From Leptolyngbyaceae cyanobacterium JSC-12 (lineage in GTDB: Bacteria > Cyanobacteriota > Cyanobacteriia > Leptolyngbyales > Leptolyngbyaceae): a stretch of DNA of 64,000 nucleotides. Under the pieces are notes generated by a model, which was not told where the DNA came from, ran no database searches, and saw nothing but the letters and a program-made list of their open reading frames with translations. Positions 36,034 through 45,175 of this stretch are shown here, in pieces. The stretch spans positions 2,754,199 to 2,818,198 of the forward strand of contig CM001633.1 in assembly GCA_000309945.1 (NCBI GenBank). Reading direction: 5' to 3'. The position numbers were made by a program, and so were the translations under genes. Position 1 is the stretch's first letter. The number at the start of each line of letters is the position of its first letter.

Positions 36034-38568
36034 CTACCAGTGTGGATTGCGTTTTAGTAACGCTTCGATGACAGAACTAGGAGCAGGCTTAGAAAAGAAA
36101 TAGCCTTGTGCATACTCGCAATTCAAGCTTCGCAGGCGGCTAAGTTGTTCAGCCGTTTCTACCCCTTCTGCCACAATACTCATGCCAAGATTGTGTCCCA
36201 ACATGATAATCGTTTGAACAATGTGAGCATCTTCGCTCTCGTCTCCCATACGACTAACGAAGGAGCGATCGACCTTAATGGTATCTGTGGGAAACCGATG
36301 AAGATAGCTGAGGGAAGAATACCCTGTTCCAAAGTCATCGATGCTGAGTTGCAAATTTAATGCTTTAAGCCGCAGCAGTAGCGAAATAGTCGATTCTACA
36401 TCGTTCATCGCAATGCTTTCGGTAATTTCAAGTTTGAGGCTGCGCCCATCCAAGCCAGTTTCGCTTAATACCTGCTCGATTTGTTCAACTAAATCAGATT
36501 GAGAAAATTGCTTGCTGGAAAGGTTAACACTTACAAGCAACTGCTTGGCTGGAAATTGCTCCTGCCAAATTTTGAGTTGGCGGCAGGCATCCTCAATAAC
36601 CCATTGCCCAATGGGTAGAATCAAATCAGTTTCTTCAGCGATCGGGATAAATTCAACCGGGTGCACAAATCCGCGTTGAGGATGGTGCCAACGAAGTAAG
36701 GCTTCAAATCCAGCGATCGCTCCCGTCTTTAAATTCACAAATGGCTGATAATGCAACTCAAACTCCTGCCGTTCAATTGCCCGACGCAAGTCTGTTTCGA
36801 GTTGCATCCGAGTCATCACCTGGACTCGCATCCCCGCCCGAAAAACCTGATAGCGAGCTTTGCCAGCCGCCTTTGCCTGGTTCATCGCTGTGTGAGCATC
36901 CCGCAAAACATCCTCCGGTTTGTATTGCTGATTCGGCTGATCTAACACGATCCCCACACTGGCAGTTGTTACAATATCCTGCTCTCCCAGAGCAAATGGC
37001 ATTTTCACCTGTTTTTGTAATCGATTTGCCAAATAAGCAACTTCATCTGGATCACGAACATGTCTTAGCAAAATAGCAAACTCATCCCCTCCCACTCGTG
37101 CCATTTGGTCTTTGGGATGGAGACAAGAGCGAAGGCGATTAGCAATTGAGACAAGCAATTCATCGGCTGCCCGGTGCCCAAAGCTATCATTCACCGCTTT
37201 GAAACTATCTAATCCCAAGAGTAAAACGGCAAAGGAAATATTTTCGTTTGCTGAATTTATATGTTGTTTTCGTTGATCAATGACAGTTTGCAGTTGGTTG
37301 ACAAACAAGGTGCGATTCGGGAGTCCAGTGAGTTCGTCATGCAGAGCATCGTATAACAATCGATAAGTGACAACTGCAACCCCTGAACCAACTAAGGCGA
37401 TCGCTGCTGGCACAAACGGAATCCAAGCAGCTTGAAGAAAAGCAATATAACTGATGCCAAACAGTCCGCCAATACCAACCACGCCAGCGGCTCCCAACCA
37501 ACCTGGATGTCGCAATCGCCAGGCCAGTAACGCGCCTGTTCCAGCCCAAATCCAAATCCAGAAGCCTTCGGCAGCGTCGCTCCAATACCAGATTAAGGGA
37601 GTACCATCCAGAACAGTGCTGAGCAGTTGGCTGGCTTTTTGCGCATGCACAACAACTCCTGGCGTCTCCGGACTCTTATTACTAGAAAGGTTATACGGAG
37701 TCAAAAACAAGTCTCGAACGCTAGGCGCTGTTGTTCCAATTAGCACCAGTTTGTCTTTGATCCACTCTGGCTCAACTTTACCCTCCAGCACTTGAGTTAG
37801 CGTTACCTGACGAGCAACGTTCTTGGCATTTCGGTAATTCAGCATGATCTGATAGCCGCGATCGTCTAACGTAGCATAGCCACCAGAGCTTGCTGATAAC
37901 GAGGGAAAAACTGTATCCCCCAGTTGAATTGATTCCCCCGGATGAACCTTAAACTGAGACGGTTGAAGTTTCAAATAATTCAATACCAACCGCAGGGCAA
38001 AGGAGTAAAAGTCAGCCTCTTGAGTTCTAGCAAACAGTAAACTACGCCGAACGACAACATCTGGATCAACCACAATATCGCTCAAGCCTATCTGGTCATC
38101 TGGAACCCCAGGTGGAGCAGGGACCGCCTCTTCAGTCTCAGTTCCTAGAAGCCGAATCGTGATGACATTTGGGGCACGAAGTTGTCTGAGCAATGCTTCA
38201 TGCCCTGGAAGATGAGGAACATCTCGGTAAATATCAAGCCCAATTGTACGGGGTTGTTCTTGTTGAAGACGTTGAAGCAGTTGGGCAATGACTTGATCTG
38301 AAATGGGCCAACGATTTTGTGTTCGGATATCTTCTTCAGTAATTGCCACAATCAGCAGGCGAGAGTCTGGCTCCTTCTCTGGACGGAGCCGTACAAGCTG
38401 ATCGTAAGTTAACAGTTCCCACGGTTGAAGACCTCCTAGATGCCTGACGCCAAGCACTAAACCAGTTAAAAGCAGGCTTGTCAAAAAAGCAGGGTGCTTA
38501 ATTAAGAACACTGTAAGTTGGCGACTAGCTCTGAGCAGTGCAGTAAATCTACGTTGGGCTAATGTCAT
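36034..38568 (-). CDS. CHASE2-GGDEF-EAL c-di-GMP enzyme
   Basis: I prefer ATG 38568; the frame extends to TTG 38604. The protein has 844 residues. A first membrane helix leads to an extracytoplasmic CHASE2 sensor (DQLVRLRPEKEPDSRLLIVAI to VVVHAQKASQLLS), then three membrane helices, then GGDEF and EAL domains. The GGDEF motif is intact (RVGGDEFAIL), but the inhibitory RxxD site reads HPKD, so product feedback is probably absent. EAL is intact (GFEALLRWHHP, ITESIAMND, IDDFGTGYSSLSYL, KVDRSFV), including the second D-D pair of active phosphodiesterases. Net activity may be hydrolysis of c-di-GMP with GGDEF as a GTP-binding regulator. The CHASE2 paralogue at 61071 has GGDEF only. Confidence 0.92.
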   Translation of the reverse strand: MTLAQRRFTALLRASRQLTVFLIKHPAFLTSLLLTGLVLGVRHLGGLQPWELLTYDQLVRLRPEKEPDSRLLIVAITEEDIRTQNRWPISDQVIAQLLQRLQQEQPRTIGLDIYRDVPHLPGHEALLRQLRAPNVITIRLLGTETEEAVPAPPGVPDDQIGLSDIVVDPDVVVRRSLLFARTQEADFYSFALRLVLNYLKLQPSQFKVHPGESIQLGDTVFPSLSASSGGYATLDDRGYQIMLNYRNAKNVARQVTLTQVLEGKVEPEWIKDKLVLIGTTAPSVRDLFLTPYNLSSNKSPETPGVVVHAQKASQLLSTVLDGTPLIWYWSDAAEGFWIWIWAGTGALLAWRLRHPGWLGAAGVVGIGGLFGISYIAFLQAAWIPFVPAAIALVGSGVAVVTYRLLYDALHDELTGLPNRTLFVNQLQTVIDQRKQHINSANENISFAVLLLGLDSFKAVNDSFGHRAADELLVSIANRLRSCLHPKDQMARVGGDEFAILLRHVRDPDEVAYLANRLQKQVKMPFALGEQDIVTTASVGIVLDQPNQQYKPEDVLRDAHTAMNQAKAAGKARYQVFRAGMRVQVMTRMQLETDLRRAIERQEFELHYQPFVNLKTGAIAGFEALLRWHHPQRGFVHPVEFIPIAEETDLILPIGQWVIEDACRQLKIWQEQFPAKQLLVSVNLSSKQFSQSDLVEQIEQVLSETGLDGRSLKLEITESIAMNDVESTISLLLRLKALNLQLSIDDFGTGYSSLSYLHRFPTDTIKVDRSFVSRMGDESEDAHIVQTIIMLGHNLGMSIVAEGVETAEQLSRLRSLNCEYAQGYFFSKPAPSSVIEALLKRNPHW

Positions 38569-38604
38569 GCAAGTGATACAACTTAAAATCGAGCGATCGC
38601 GCAA

Positions 38605-39402
38605 GAGAATGTGTTTAAGGACAAGTGCTGTTACAAAATAGTCCTACAAACTCGATAGTCCCCTCTGTTTTTTCTACAACGTCATTATTGACTTGCTAAG
38701 TAGAAAACTGTATCCCAGTAGATGCTTGAACTCTAGTATTCCTGGTTGGCTTTTAAGTTTATCAGCACGAATAAGCAGTGAACTTAACTTAACAAGCAGG
38801 GTGCTATTGCTTGCTACAAAGGCTGTTTACCTTCCAATTTTTAATTAAGTTGCTAACTTCGCAAGTATGGCAAGGAGACTTAGCATCATTCTAACCAACA
38901 GAACTGGATACAAATGAACTACTAAACCTCATAAGCCTGATAAACCTTAAGAGAGATTTAAGTATCTGATGTTCTTGAAAAATAGTTTTGAGAATTCCTC
39001 AAAAACCTGGGCAGAGAACAACCTATTCTTTCATACGCTGAAGAATTGACTCGCTCAGGAGAAAGCAAAGGAGTGTTAACAGAATTAGCATTTGGTAGGA
39101 ACTGCATTTAGTAGGAGTAATTTCATAGATGGAGCGCGACAATTTCAACGACCTTAGATTTGTAGAACACTTGCTTAAAGGGTTGTATAGACAAGCAAGA
39201 TGGCTATGTAGAGCCAACAGAAATCCATTTCCATTTGTAATTTCCATTTGTAATGGATTATAGTCAGGAATCCCAACAGTTTTACTCAACAAGCCTCTGG
39301 CAAGAAACTTTCCATAAAAATTTATGTACTAAATTTTCGCTCAAAAGATCGCAAGTCTGACAATTTACGAGACAATAGGGCACCGAACCTATCCTGCGGT
39401 CT
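38605..39402. other. 798-bp gap without a supported gene
   Basis: AT-rich. It holds a minus-strand open frame (39023-39292) that I do not believe. Near 39226-39254 the string CCATTTGTAA occurs twice, separated by TT. No tRNA and no terminator with a good stem was seen. It should contain the promoters of the two divergent flanking genes. Confidence 0.4.
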
Positions 39403-40455
39403 ATGACTCTCGATTCCACCTTTGTCGCTAAACTTGCTGCGGCGGCTGAACGGTTATCTAGCCTGATTGACCAATTTCACCAGCCCCGTGTTATGGTGAT
39501 TGGAGATCTTTGCCTGGATGAATTTTTAACCGGGCAGGTCGAACGAATTTCACGAGAAGCCCCTGTGCTCATCATTCGTCATGAGCATACTCGCCAAGTC
39601 GCTGGGGGCGGAGCAAATGCAGTTTATAACCTGGCAAAACTGGGTGCTCAGGTGAAGGCGGTTGGCCTGGTTGGTAAGGATGAACAGGGGAAGGCTCTGT
39701 GCAATATTTTTGAAGCGGTGGGCATCAACACAGAGGGCATTTTGCTGGATAGCGATCGCCCCACCGTGACCAAAACCCGCATCTCTGGACATGCTCGGCA
39801 ATCGGTAACGCAGCAGATTGTTCGGGTAGATCGCAAATCAGACAAGCCAGCCTCCCCAGAACTCCAAGCCGAACTGGCGGACTACATTCGTCAACACCTC
39901 AACAGTGTAGATGCGATCGTCTGCTCTGACTATGGAGATGGCACCCTGTCCGCTCCTGTGATTGCAGCAGCGTTGGCACATCCTTTAAGTGTGGTAGATG
40001 CTCAAAAGAATTTGAAACGATACCAGGGAGCTACAATCTTCACACCTAATTTGCCAGAAGCAGAACAAGCAATCGGGTATCCGCTGATGAAGCCATCGGT
40101 GCCCAAGTCCGATTTGTCATTATTACGGCAAGGCGGGCAAGACCTGCTACAGCTTACCCAGGCACAACAAGTGTTAATTACTCGGGGCGAAGATGGGATG
40201 AGCCTGTTTCACACGGATGGTGGTGAATGGCATATTCCAGCGTTTAACCGGACTGATGTATTTGATGTAACAGGAGCCGGAGATACCGTTGTAGCAGCAT
40301 TAACATTGGGGCTAATTTTGGGGGCTTCTTCCTGGGAAGCCGCAGTATTGGGCAACTTAGCAGCCAGTATTGTTGTGCGACAATTTGGCACCGCCACGAC
40401 CAGCCCAGCCGAAATGAAAGCTGCACTGCATCTGCTTTTAGAGGAGTTTGCCTGA
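39403..40455 (+). CDS. PfkB-family kinase, D-glycero-beta-D-manno-heptose-7-phosphate kinase-like (RfaE domain I)
   Basis: This 350-residue sugar kinase has PRVMVIGDLCLDEFLTGQVERISREAPV at the start and the RfaE-type heptose site (E-A-P-V, AGGGANAVYNLAKLG). The catalytic anion hole and base are in FDVTGAGDTVVAAL. The pattern favours ADP-heptose synthesis for lipopolysaccharide core. The nucleotidyltransferase domain of HldE is absent, so this is the stand-alone kinase. Other PfkB substrates cannot be excluded. A terminator follows at 40611-40641. Confidence 0.85.
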   Translation: MTLDSTFVAKLAAAAERLSSLIDQFHQPRVMVIGDLCLDEFLTGQVERISREAPVLIIRHEHTRQVAGGGANAVYNLAKLGAQVKAVGLVGKDEQGKALCNIFEAVGINTEGILLDSDRPTVTKTRISGHARQSVTQQIVRVDRKSDKPASPELQAELADYIRQHLNSVDAIVCSDYGDGTLSAPVIAAALAHPLSVVDAQKNLKRYQGATIFTPNLPEAEQAIGYPLMKPSVPKSDLSLLRQGGQDLLQLTQAQQVLITRGEDGMSLFHTDGGEWHIPAFNRTDVFDVTGAGDTVVAALTLGLILGASSWEAAVLGNLAASIVVRQFGTATTSPAEMKAALHLLLEEFA

Positions 40456-40610
40456 GAAACGTTGCTATTCTCAGTTTGATGCAGTGTGTGGAATGAGACT
40501 GCGATAGCAATCGGTATACAAAACCATCAGCTTCATCGAAGCTTTACCGCAAACTATCCTGACCCCTTCTTTGGGGTTGGAATAACTGGGTGGTAGATGC
40601 ACCCTGATTT

Positions 40611-40641
40611 AATCCCTGGCTTAACCGTCAGGGATTTTTTT
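40611..40641 (+). terminator. Rho-independent terminator after the PfkB kinase gene
   Basis: AATCCCTG and CAGGGATT form an eight-pair stem with a ten-base loop, followed by a T run. It lies 155 bases after the stop codon. A smaller hairpin, ACCCC/GGGGT at 40562-40577, precedes it. Confidence 0.8.
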
Positions 40642-40672
40642 ATCAAAATATGCCCAAAGAACCTGATTACGC

Positions 40673-40702
40673 AAAAAAAAGAGCCTGACCGGGGTCAGAC
40701 TC
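40673..40702 (-). terminator. Rho-independent terminator of psb30
   Basis: Read leftward, GAGTCTGACC and GGTCAGGCTC form a ten-pair stem (one G-U) with a two-base loop, followed by eight T. It starts 39 bases after the psb30 stop. It faces the terminator at 40611-40641, so the convergent genes are each closed off. Confidence 0.9.
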
Positions 40703-40741
40703 ATCGCTACTCTCTCATACTCGTAAACTTTTGTTGTAAAC

Positions 40742-40873
40742 CTACAGATCTCCGCCGCGTGCAGCCAGCAGGAAGATCACAATAGGACCAGAAATCATAA
40801 TTGCCGCTACCATAGTTAGCTGGACAATTGCTTCCCAGTTGATGCCACCAAAGATATCGGTAATTAAGCCCAT
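40742..40873 (-). CDS. psb30: Photosystem II reaction center protein Psb30 (Ycf12)
   Basis: This 43-residue protein is too short for ordinary gene calling. It starts at ATG 40873 with a strong GGGAGGAAAGG ribosome site and stops at 40742. It has a short polar N terminus, then one membrane helix (IVQLTMVAAIMISGPIVIFL) and ends L-L-A-A-R-G-G-D-L. The INWE-x-I-x-Q-L-T-M pattern and the A-x-R-G-G/N-L ending match Psb30/Ycf12, a peripheral PSII subunit beside PsbJ and cytochrome b559. A matching terminator follows. Other PSII one-helix subunits have different ends, so I am fairly confident. Confidence 0.88.
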   Translation of the reverse strand: MGLITDIFGGINWEAIVQLTMVAAIMISGPIVIFLLAARGGDL

Positions 40874-41002
40874 CCTTTCCTCCCAACTAGGGTCTGCTGT
40901 GCAACCCATCAATCATTTGTAATTTAGCCTTAACAGTTAAATATCTTAACTGGCATCATTACACCCCCTCAGAAAGTTAACAAAAGTATAAGCAGGACTT
41001 TT

Positions 41003-41353
41003 ATGGCAACTTGGCGATGTGTTGAACGCTGTGGTGCTTGCTGCCATCTTGATCCAGGCGATCGCCCTGAGTTAGAGGACTATCTGACTCCTGAAGATCT
41101 GGCGCTCTACCTCAGCATGGTGGGGGAGGGAGGCTGGTGCATCTATTTTGACCATGAAACTCGGAAATGCAGTATCTACCCAAACCGTCCTCATTTTTGC
41201 CGGGTTGAGACAGATGTGTTTCGCGATTTGTATGGGATTGAACCCGAGGAACTCAACGATTTTGCAATTGATTGCTGTCGTCAACAAATTGAAGCAGTGT
41301 ATGGCGATCGCAGCCTTGAGATGCTGCGGTTTGATCGAGAGGTTGGCATTTAA
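41003..41353 (+). CDS. YkgJ-family cysteine cluster protein
   Basis: This 116-residue protein has the arrangement C-x(3)-C-x(2)-C-C (CVERCGACCHLDP), then CSIYPNRPHFCRVE and a closing CC pair. It matches the YkgJ/UPF0153 family, which probably binds zinc or an iron-sulfur centre. The biochemical role is not established. The ribosome site AGCAGGA lies just upstream of ATG 41003. Confidence 0.88.
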   Translation: MATWRCVERCGACCHLDPGDRPELEDYLTPEDLALYLSMVGEGGWCIYFDHETRKCSIYPNRPHFCRVETDVFRDLYGIEPEELNDFAIDCCRQQIEAVYGDRSLEMLRFDREVGI

Positions 41354-41447
41354 CGGTTCTCGATTTATCCAAATTCAACATTGCACTTTCTGACAAAGTC
41401 TCAGATACTAGAAAATGAAAAAAAAATGAAAGCTTTAGCTGGAACTC

Positions 41448-41963
41448 GTGGTGCAACGTTTATTCCTATCTTCAACCCCGTCAGTTGCTAATTTATCGGA
41501 CTCTGATTTATCGGAACTTGATGTTGCACAAACGCTCTCGCTCAGGGAGAATTCGCCTGAAGCAAAGGTTGTTTCTGAAGCGATAACTCCTGCCGAATCT
41601 ACAGTTGGATTCGATGAGGGGGTTTCCACAAGCAGCGATCGCACCTTCGAGACTCCGTGCATTACTGGAAAAGAGCCTGGTTGCCCACCCTGGCGAGTTT
41701 TATCTTCCACGTTTGTCACCATTTTTCTGGCAGAGATCGGCGATAAAACTCAGGTTTCCACATTGCTCATGAGTGCGGAATTTCACAACCCCTGGACTGT
41801 ATTCCTGGGTGCTGGGGCAGCTCTTTTGGCAACAACCTTAATCGGAGTCTGGTTGGGACAATGGCTCTCTACACGGCTTTCTCCTCGCACCCTGGATGTG
41901 GCATCTGGGATTTTATTGGCATTAATCTCTGCTTCTTTGGTTTGGGACGTTCTTCAGATGTAA
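41448..41963 (+). CDS. GDT1/TMEM165 (UPF0016) transporter half, first of a pair
   Basis: This protein has 171 residues starting at GTG 41448. About 80 residues are a polar, Ser/Glu-rich extension without similarity I recognise. The rest is one three-helix repeat with the signature E-x-G-D-K-T (LAEIGDKTQVSTLLMSA). Full-length members carry two such repeats of opposite topology and transport Mn2+ or Ca2+; the Synechocystis Mnx protein removes Mn2+ from the cytosol. The second repeat is encoded separately, 3 bases downstream, so the two probably form a heterodimer. Confidence 0.88.
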   Translation: MVQRLFLSSTPSVANLSDSDLSELDVAQTLSLRENSPEAKVVSEAITPAESTVGFDEGVSTSSDRTFETPCITGKEPGCPPWRVLSSTFVTIFLAEIGDKTQVSTLLMSAEFHNPWTVFLGAGAALLATTLIGVWLGQWLSTRLSPRTLDVASGILLALISASLVWDVLQM

Positions 41964-41966
41964 ATT

Positions 41967-42293
41967 ATGGATTGGCAACTTCTTGGACTGGCATTTGTCA
42001 CAGTCTTTATTTCAGAACTGGGGGATAAAAGTCAATTGGCGGCGATCGCGATTAGTGGTGGTTCTAAGTCACCTCGTGCGGTGTTCTTGGGAGCAGCGAC
42101 AGCATTGCTGTTGGCAAGCTTTTTGGGAGTGCTTGTTGGAGAAGGAACCGCCCATATCTTGCCAGCCAAAGCTGTGAAGATCATGGCAGCAGTTGGGTTT
42201 ACCGTTATTGCAATTCGCTTGTTGCTGCCTCCTTCCAATTCTGAGTTGGCAGAAGCCGAGCGTAGCAATAGTCAATCTGGTCAGTCTAGATAA
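41967..42293 (+). CDS. GDT1/TMEM165 (UPF0016) transporter half, second of a pair
   Basis: This 108-residue protein is one three-helix repeat with E-x-G-D-K-S (ISELGDKSQLAAIAIS) and GAATALLLASFLGVLVGE. It starts 3 bases after the first half stops, so translation is coupled. The tail (AEAERSNSQSGQSR) is hydrophilic and overlaps the convergent hydrolase gene by 8 bases. Together the two genes supply the two acidic motifs needed for one cation pathway. Mn2+ export is the best guess by homology to cyanobacterial Mnx. Confidence 0.88.
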   Translation: MDWQLLGLAFVTVFISELGDKSQLAAIAISGGSKSPRAVFLGAATALLLASFLGVLVGEGTAHILPAKAVKIMAAVGFTVIAIRLLLPPSNSELAEAERSNSQSGQSR

Positions 42294-43236
42294 TTGGTTT
42301 TAATCTGGATGATTCATTGTAGTCTGGATGATTGTTCGCCTTTTCCCGCAGCCACTCCTGCAAAATGGGGTTGACCAACTCAGGCGCTTCATCTTGAGGA
42401 CAGTGCCCTACTCCATCCAAGGGAATAAATCGTTCCACACAATCGAATCTGGCTAATTCCTGACCCAGTTCAAACGGTTCCCAAGGGTCTTGTGTTCCCC
42501 ACAAGATTAAGGCTGGGCATGGCAATTTTTCCAACAAATCTTCCGGCAGTGGTCCTTGGGAGTATCCTGTAAATGCAATAAAGACATCGGGTGCGCCAGG
42601 ATCGTTCGCAGGCAGCATGAGCAGGTCAATTAATTCATCATCAACTGCTTCCCTACAGAGGTAGGCTTTTTGTAGAATTTTGCGAACGGTTTCCGGGCGA
42701 GCTATTTGTTTGAAAAAAGCATGCCCCAGCCATTTCACTTGCAACAAGCGTTGAAGCAAGGGGGCGCCAACTCGCTTCAACCAGGGCTGTGTTGCTCGGC
42801 GGCGATCGTGCAACAGGCGTAAAGAGCAGTTGATCAAAGCTACTCCGCGAACCATATCAGGATGATCGACAGCAGCTTGCATGGCAACGATACACCCAAT
42901 TGAATTCCCTATCAGAAAAGCAGATTCGCCAATAACTTCTCGGCAAAAATCAGCAATTTGCTGTCCCCAGGTTTCAAACGTGTACTCTGCTTTTACCTTA
43001 GGGGTAGGTTTGTCAGAAGCACCAAATCCCAGCAAGTCAATGGCAAACACTCGACAAGACTCTGCCAGGACAAGAAAATTTTTGCGCCAGTGCCCTAAGG
43101 ATGCCCCAAAGCCATGAATTAGCACAACAGCGGGGCCCTGGCTGCCAGCGGATTTGTAGGCGATCGCAAACCCTCGCCAACTCCACGTTTGAGTAGGAGC
43201 ATCTGACCAGATTGATAACCGTGAAACCGTCGTCAT
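42286..43236 (-). CDS. Alpha/beta-fold hydrolase
   Basis: I chose ATG 43236; a GTG at 43260 in the same frame adds eight residues. The protein has about 316 residues. Oxyanion region VLIHGFGASLGHWRKN, nucleophile serine in LIGNSIGCIVAMQ, acid in LWGTQDPWEPFE and histidine in GVGHCPQDEAPE are all present. It resembles the esterase-like hydrolases common in cyanobacteria and plastids, including some called pheophytinase-like, but no substrate can be assigned. The last dozen codons contain a repeated CTGGATGATT-type string. Confidence 0.82.
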   Translation of the reverse strand: MTTVSRLSIWSDAPTQTWSWRGFAIAYKSAGSQGPAVVLIHGFGASLGHWRKNFLVLAESCRVFAIDLLGFGASDKPTPKVKAEYTFETWGQQIADFCREVIGESAFLIGNSIGCIVAMQAAVDHPDMVRGVALINCSLRLLHDRRRATQPWLKRVGAPLLQRLLQVKWLGHAFFKQIARPETVRKILQKAYLCREAVDDELIDLLMLPANDPGAPDVFIAFTGYSQGPLPEDLLEKLPCPALILWGTQDPWEPFELGQELARFDCVERFIPLDGVGHCPQDEAPELVNPILQEWLREKANNHPDYNESSRLKPII

Positions 43237-43572
43237 GGGTTTGAGTAGACTACTCCTCACTCTGAATCGTAAATAGCTTCAACCAAGGTGTTGCCAGTGA
43301 AAGGTGTGGATCTCCCTACCTGAGAAAGTAGAAGTCTCCGCCTTGCCAGAAATAAATTACTCTTCTTAAACTCTAACCTAACTTTAACTTTTGTTATAAA
43401 GTTACCATATGTCAGTTTCTCTCTGAAGAGAAATGGGACACTCTCCTCATACTGAGTTGTTTGGGTAATTTCCTTACAGGTCGTGTTCGTCTTTCTGTAG
43501 TAGTAGGTCTATGGTTTTAAGTCTTTGGGGGGTTGGGATCATCAGTCAAGCGGCGTTAATTTAGCGCTTATG

Positions 43573-43596
43573 CAACATTGTTGACAACATTGTTGA
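43573..43596. promoter_or_regulatory. Two tandem 12-bp dyads, possible operator upstream of the GT4 gene
   Basis: CAACATTGTTGA occurs twice without a gap, and each unit contains the dyad CAAC-ATT-GTTG. They are 95 bases before the GT4 start in a 455-bp gap that is otherwise featureless. A 12-bp period is close to one helical turn, which would suit cooperative binding of a repressor dimer. Confidence 0.45.
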
Positions 43597-43691
43597 ATTG
43601 ATACCTATTCACTGCTAGTTAGATTGATCTTCTCCCTTAGGTACACCGTTCGTTTCTGCGCTGTTCATATTCGATTCGACGAGGTAAAGGC

Positions 43692-45140
43692 ATGGTTAGT
43701 CTGAATTCAAAGCTCAGTTCAACCAACTCAACTCAGAAGTCAGCAAAAGCGTCTTTTGTATTGTCCCGATCGAGCTCTCCTAAAAGGCAAGCGATCGCGC
43801 TGATTTCAGACCATGGTGACCCAGCAGCCGATGTTGGAAAGGAAGAAGCGGGAGGACAGAATGTTTATGTTCGCCAAGTAGGAGAGTATTTAGCAAAACT
43901 GGGCTGGCAGGTAGATATGTTCACCCGTAAAGTCCGCCCAGAAGACCCCGCGATTGTGCAACATTCGCCCTATTGCCGCACAATTCGCCTGGTAGCGGGT
44001 CCCCAAGAGTTTATTCCACGAGATCAGGTGTTTAACTACATGCCTGAATTTGTGAGTGCCTTCCAGAAATTCCAGTCTAAAGAAGGGACCAATTATCCGC
44101 TTGTGCATACAAATTACTGGATGTCTGCCTGGGTTGGACTTCAGCTTAAAGAGCACAGCAATATTCAACTGGTGCATACCTATCATTCCTTAGGGGCAGT
44201 GAAGTATCAGACAGTTCCCTTGCGTCCAGCGATCGCAGATAGGCGGTTAGCCGTTGAGCGAGAAATTCTGGAAAAAGCCCAGTGTATCGTTGCGACCAGT
44301 CCTCAGGAAGAAGAAGCACTGCGCACGTTGGTCTCCGATAAGGGATGTATTGAAGTCATTCCCTGCGGAACAGATATTGACAATTTCCATGCCATGCCTA
44401 AGACAGAAGCGAGAGCCACATTGGGCTTTGCTCTGGATGATGCGATCGTGCTTTATGTAGGGCGGTTTGATGCACGTAAGGGGATTGAAACGCTGGTAAG
44501 AACCTGTGCCAAGTTAAAACATGGGATTGAGCACCAGGATCACAATTCTGACGGCTCTCCCAGTAGTTACAGCTTAAATCCAGACAAATTGCGCCTGGTG
44601 ATTGTCGGTGGCAGTGATCCAGATCAGGCTGACGGGCTGGAGCGTGAACGGATTGAAAAATTAGTGGTCGAATTGGGGATCGCAGAAAACACGAAGTTTG
44701 TAGGACGGGTGGGACATGATCGCTTGCCACTCTATTACACAGCGGCGGACGTGTGTGTGATTCCTAGTCACTATGAACCCTTTGGATTGGTGGCGATCGA
44801 AGCCATGGCGTGTGGAACTCCGGTCATTGCATCAGCAGTTGGTGGATTAAAGTTTACTGTGGTGCCGGAAGAAACTGGACTCCTCGTGCCACCCAATGAC
44901 ATAGATGGGTTTGCCCATGCAATTGATCGCATTTTGAGTGATGAATTGTGGGCACGGAAACTTAGACGGCAGGCTCCAATTCGGGTGCAGCAAAACTTTA
45001 GCTGGTCAAGTGTGGCAGCTCAATTGAGTCACTTATATCGGCGTTTGCTAGCACAGTCGATTTCGCACGAAATGCTGTTTAGCCAGAGCCAAATCCTGCC
45101 TTCACCTGCAGTTGCTAGCGCAATGACGAGGGCATCTTAA
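43692..45140 (+). CDS. GT4 glycosyltransferase, sucrose-phosphate-synthase-like
   Basis: This 482-residue retaining GT-B enzyme has an N-terminal ISDHGDPAADVGKEEAGGQNVYVRQVGEYLAKLGW, where G-G-Q-N-V-Y is typical of sucrose synthase or sucrose-phosphate synthase relatives. It also has the histidine-bearing VHTYHSLGAVKY, the donor-site VLYVGRFDARKGIETL, and the E-x(7)-E motif EPFGLVAIE. A leader of about 30 residues is poorly ordered. It could make sucrose phosphate, glucosylglycerol-type solutes or a glycolipid; neighbouring glgA and polyphosphate glucokinase suggest carbohydrate storage. The ribosome site GAGGTAAAGG precedes ATG 43692. Confidence 0.85.
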   Translation: MVSLNSKLSSTNSTQKSAKASFVLSRSSSPKRQAIALISDHGDPAADVGKEEAGGQNVYVRQVGEYLAKLGWQVDMFTRKVRPEDPAIVQHSPYCRTIRLVAGPQEFIPRDQVFNYMPEFVSAFQKFQSKEGTNYPLVHTNYWMSAWVGLQLKEHSNIQLVHTYHSLGAVKYQTVPLRPAIADRRLAVEREILEKAQCIVATSPQEEEALRTLVSDKGCIEVIPCGTDIDNFHAMPKTEARATLGFALDDAIVLYVGRFDARKGIETLVRTCAKLKHGIEHQDHNSDGSPSSYSLNPDKLRLVIVGGSDPDQADGLERERIEKLVVELGIAENTKFVGRVGHDRLPLYYTAADVCVIPSHYEPFGLVAIEAMACGTPVIASAVGGLKFTVVPEETGLLVPPNDIDGFAHAIDRILSDELWARKLRRQAPIRVQQNFSWSSVAAQLSHLYRRLLAQSISHEMLFSQSQILPSPAVASAMTRAS

Positions 45141-45175
45141 GCAGAACAATTTTCTTGAGGTTCCTGTTTTCCGGT

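Noticed and set aside
39023-39292. 89-codon open frame on the minus strand
   Set aside because: It starts at a non-ATG codon, spans a local repeat of CCATTTGTAA, has no ribosome site and no recognisable domain. It is probably chance in AT-rich DNA.
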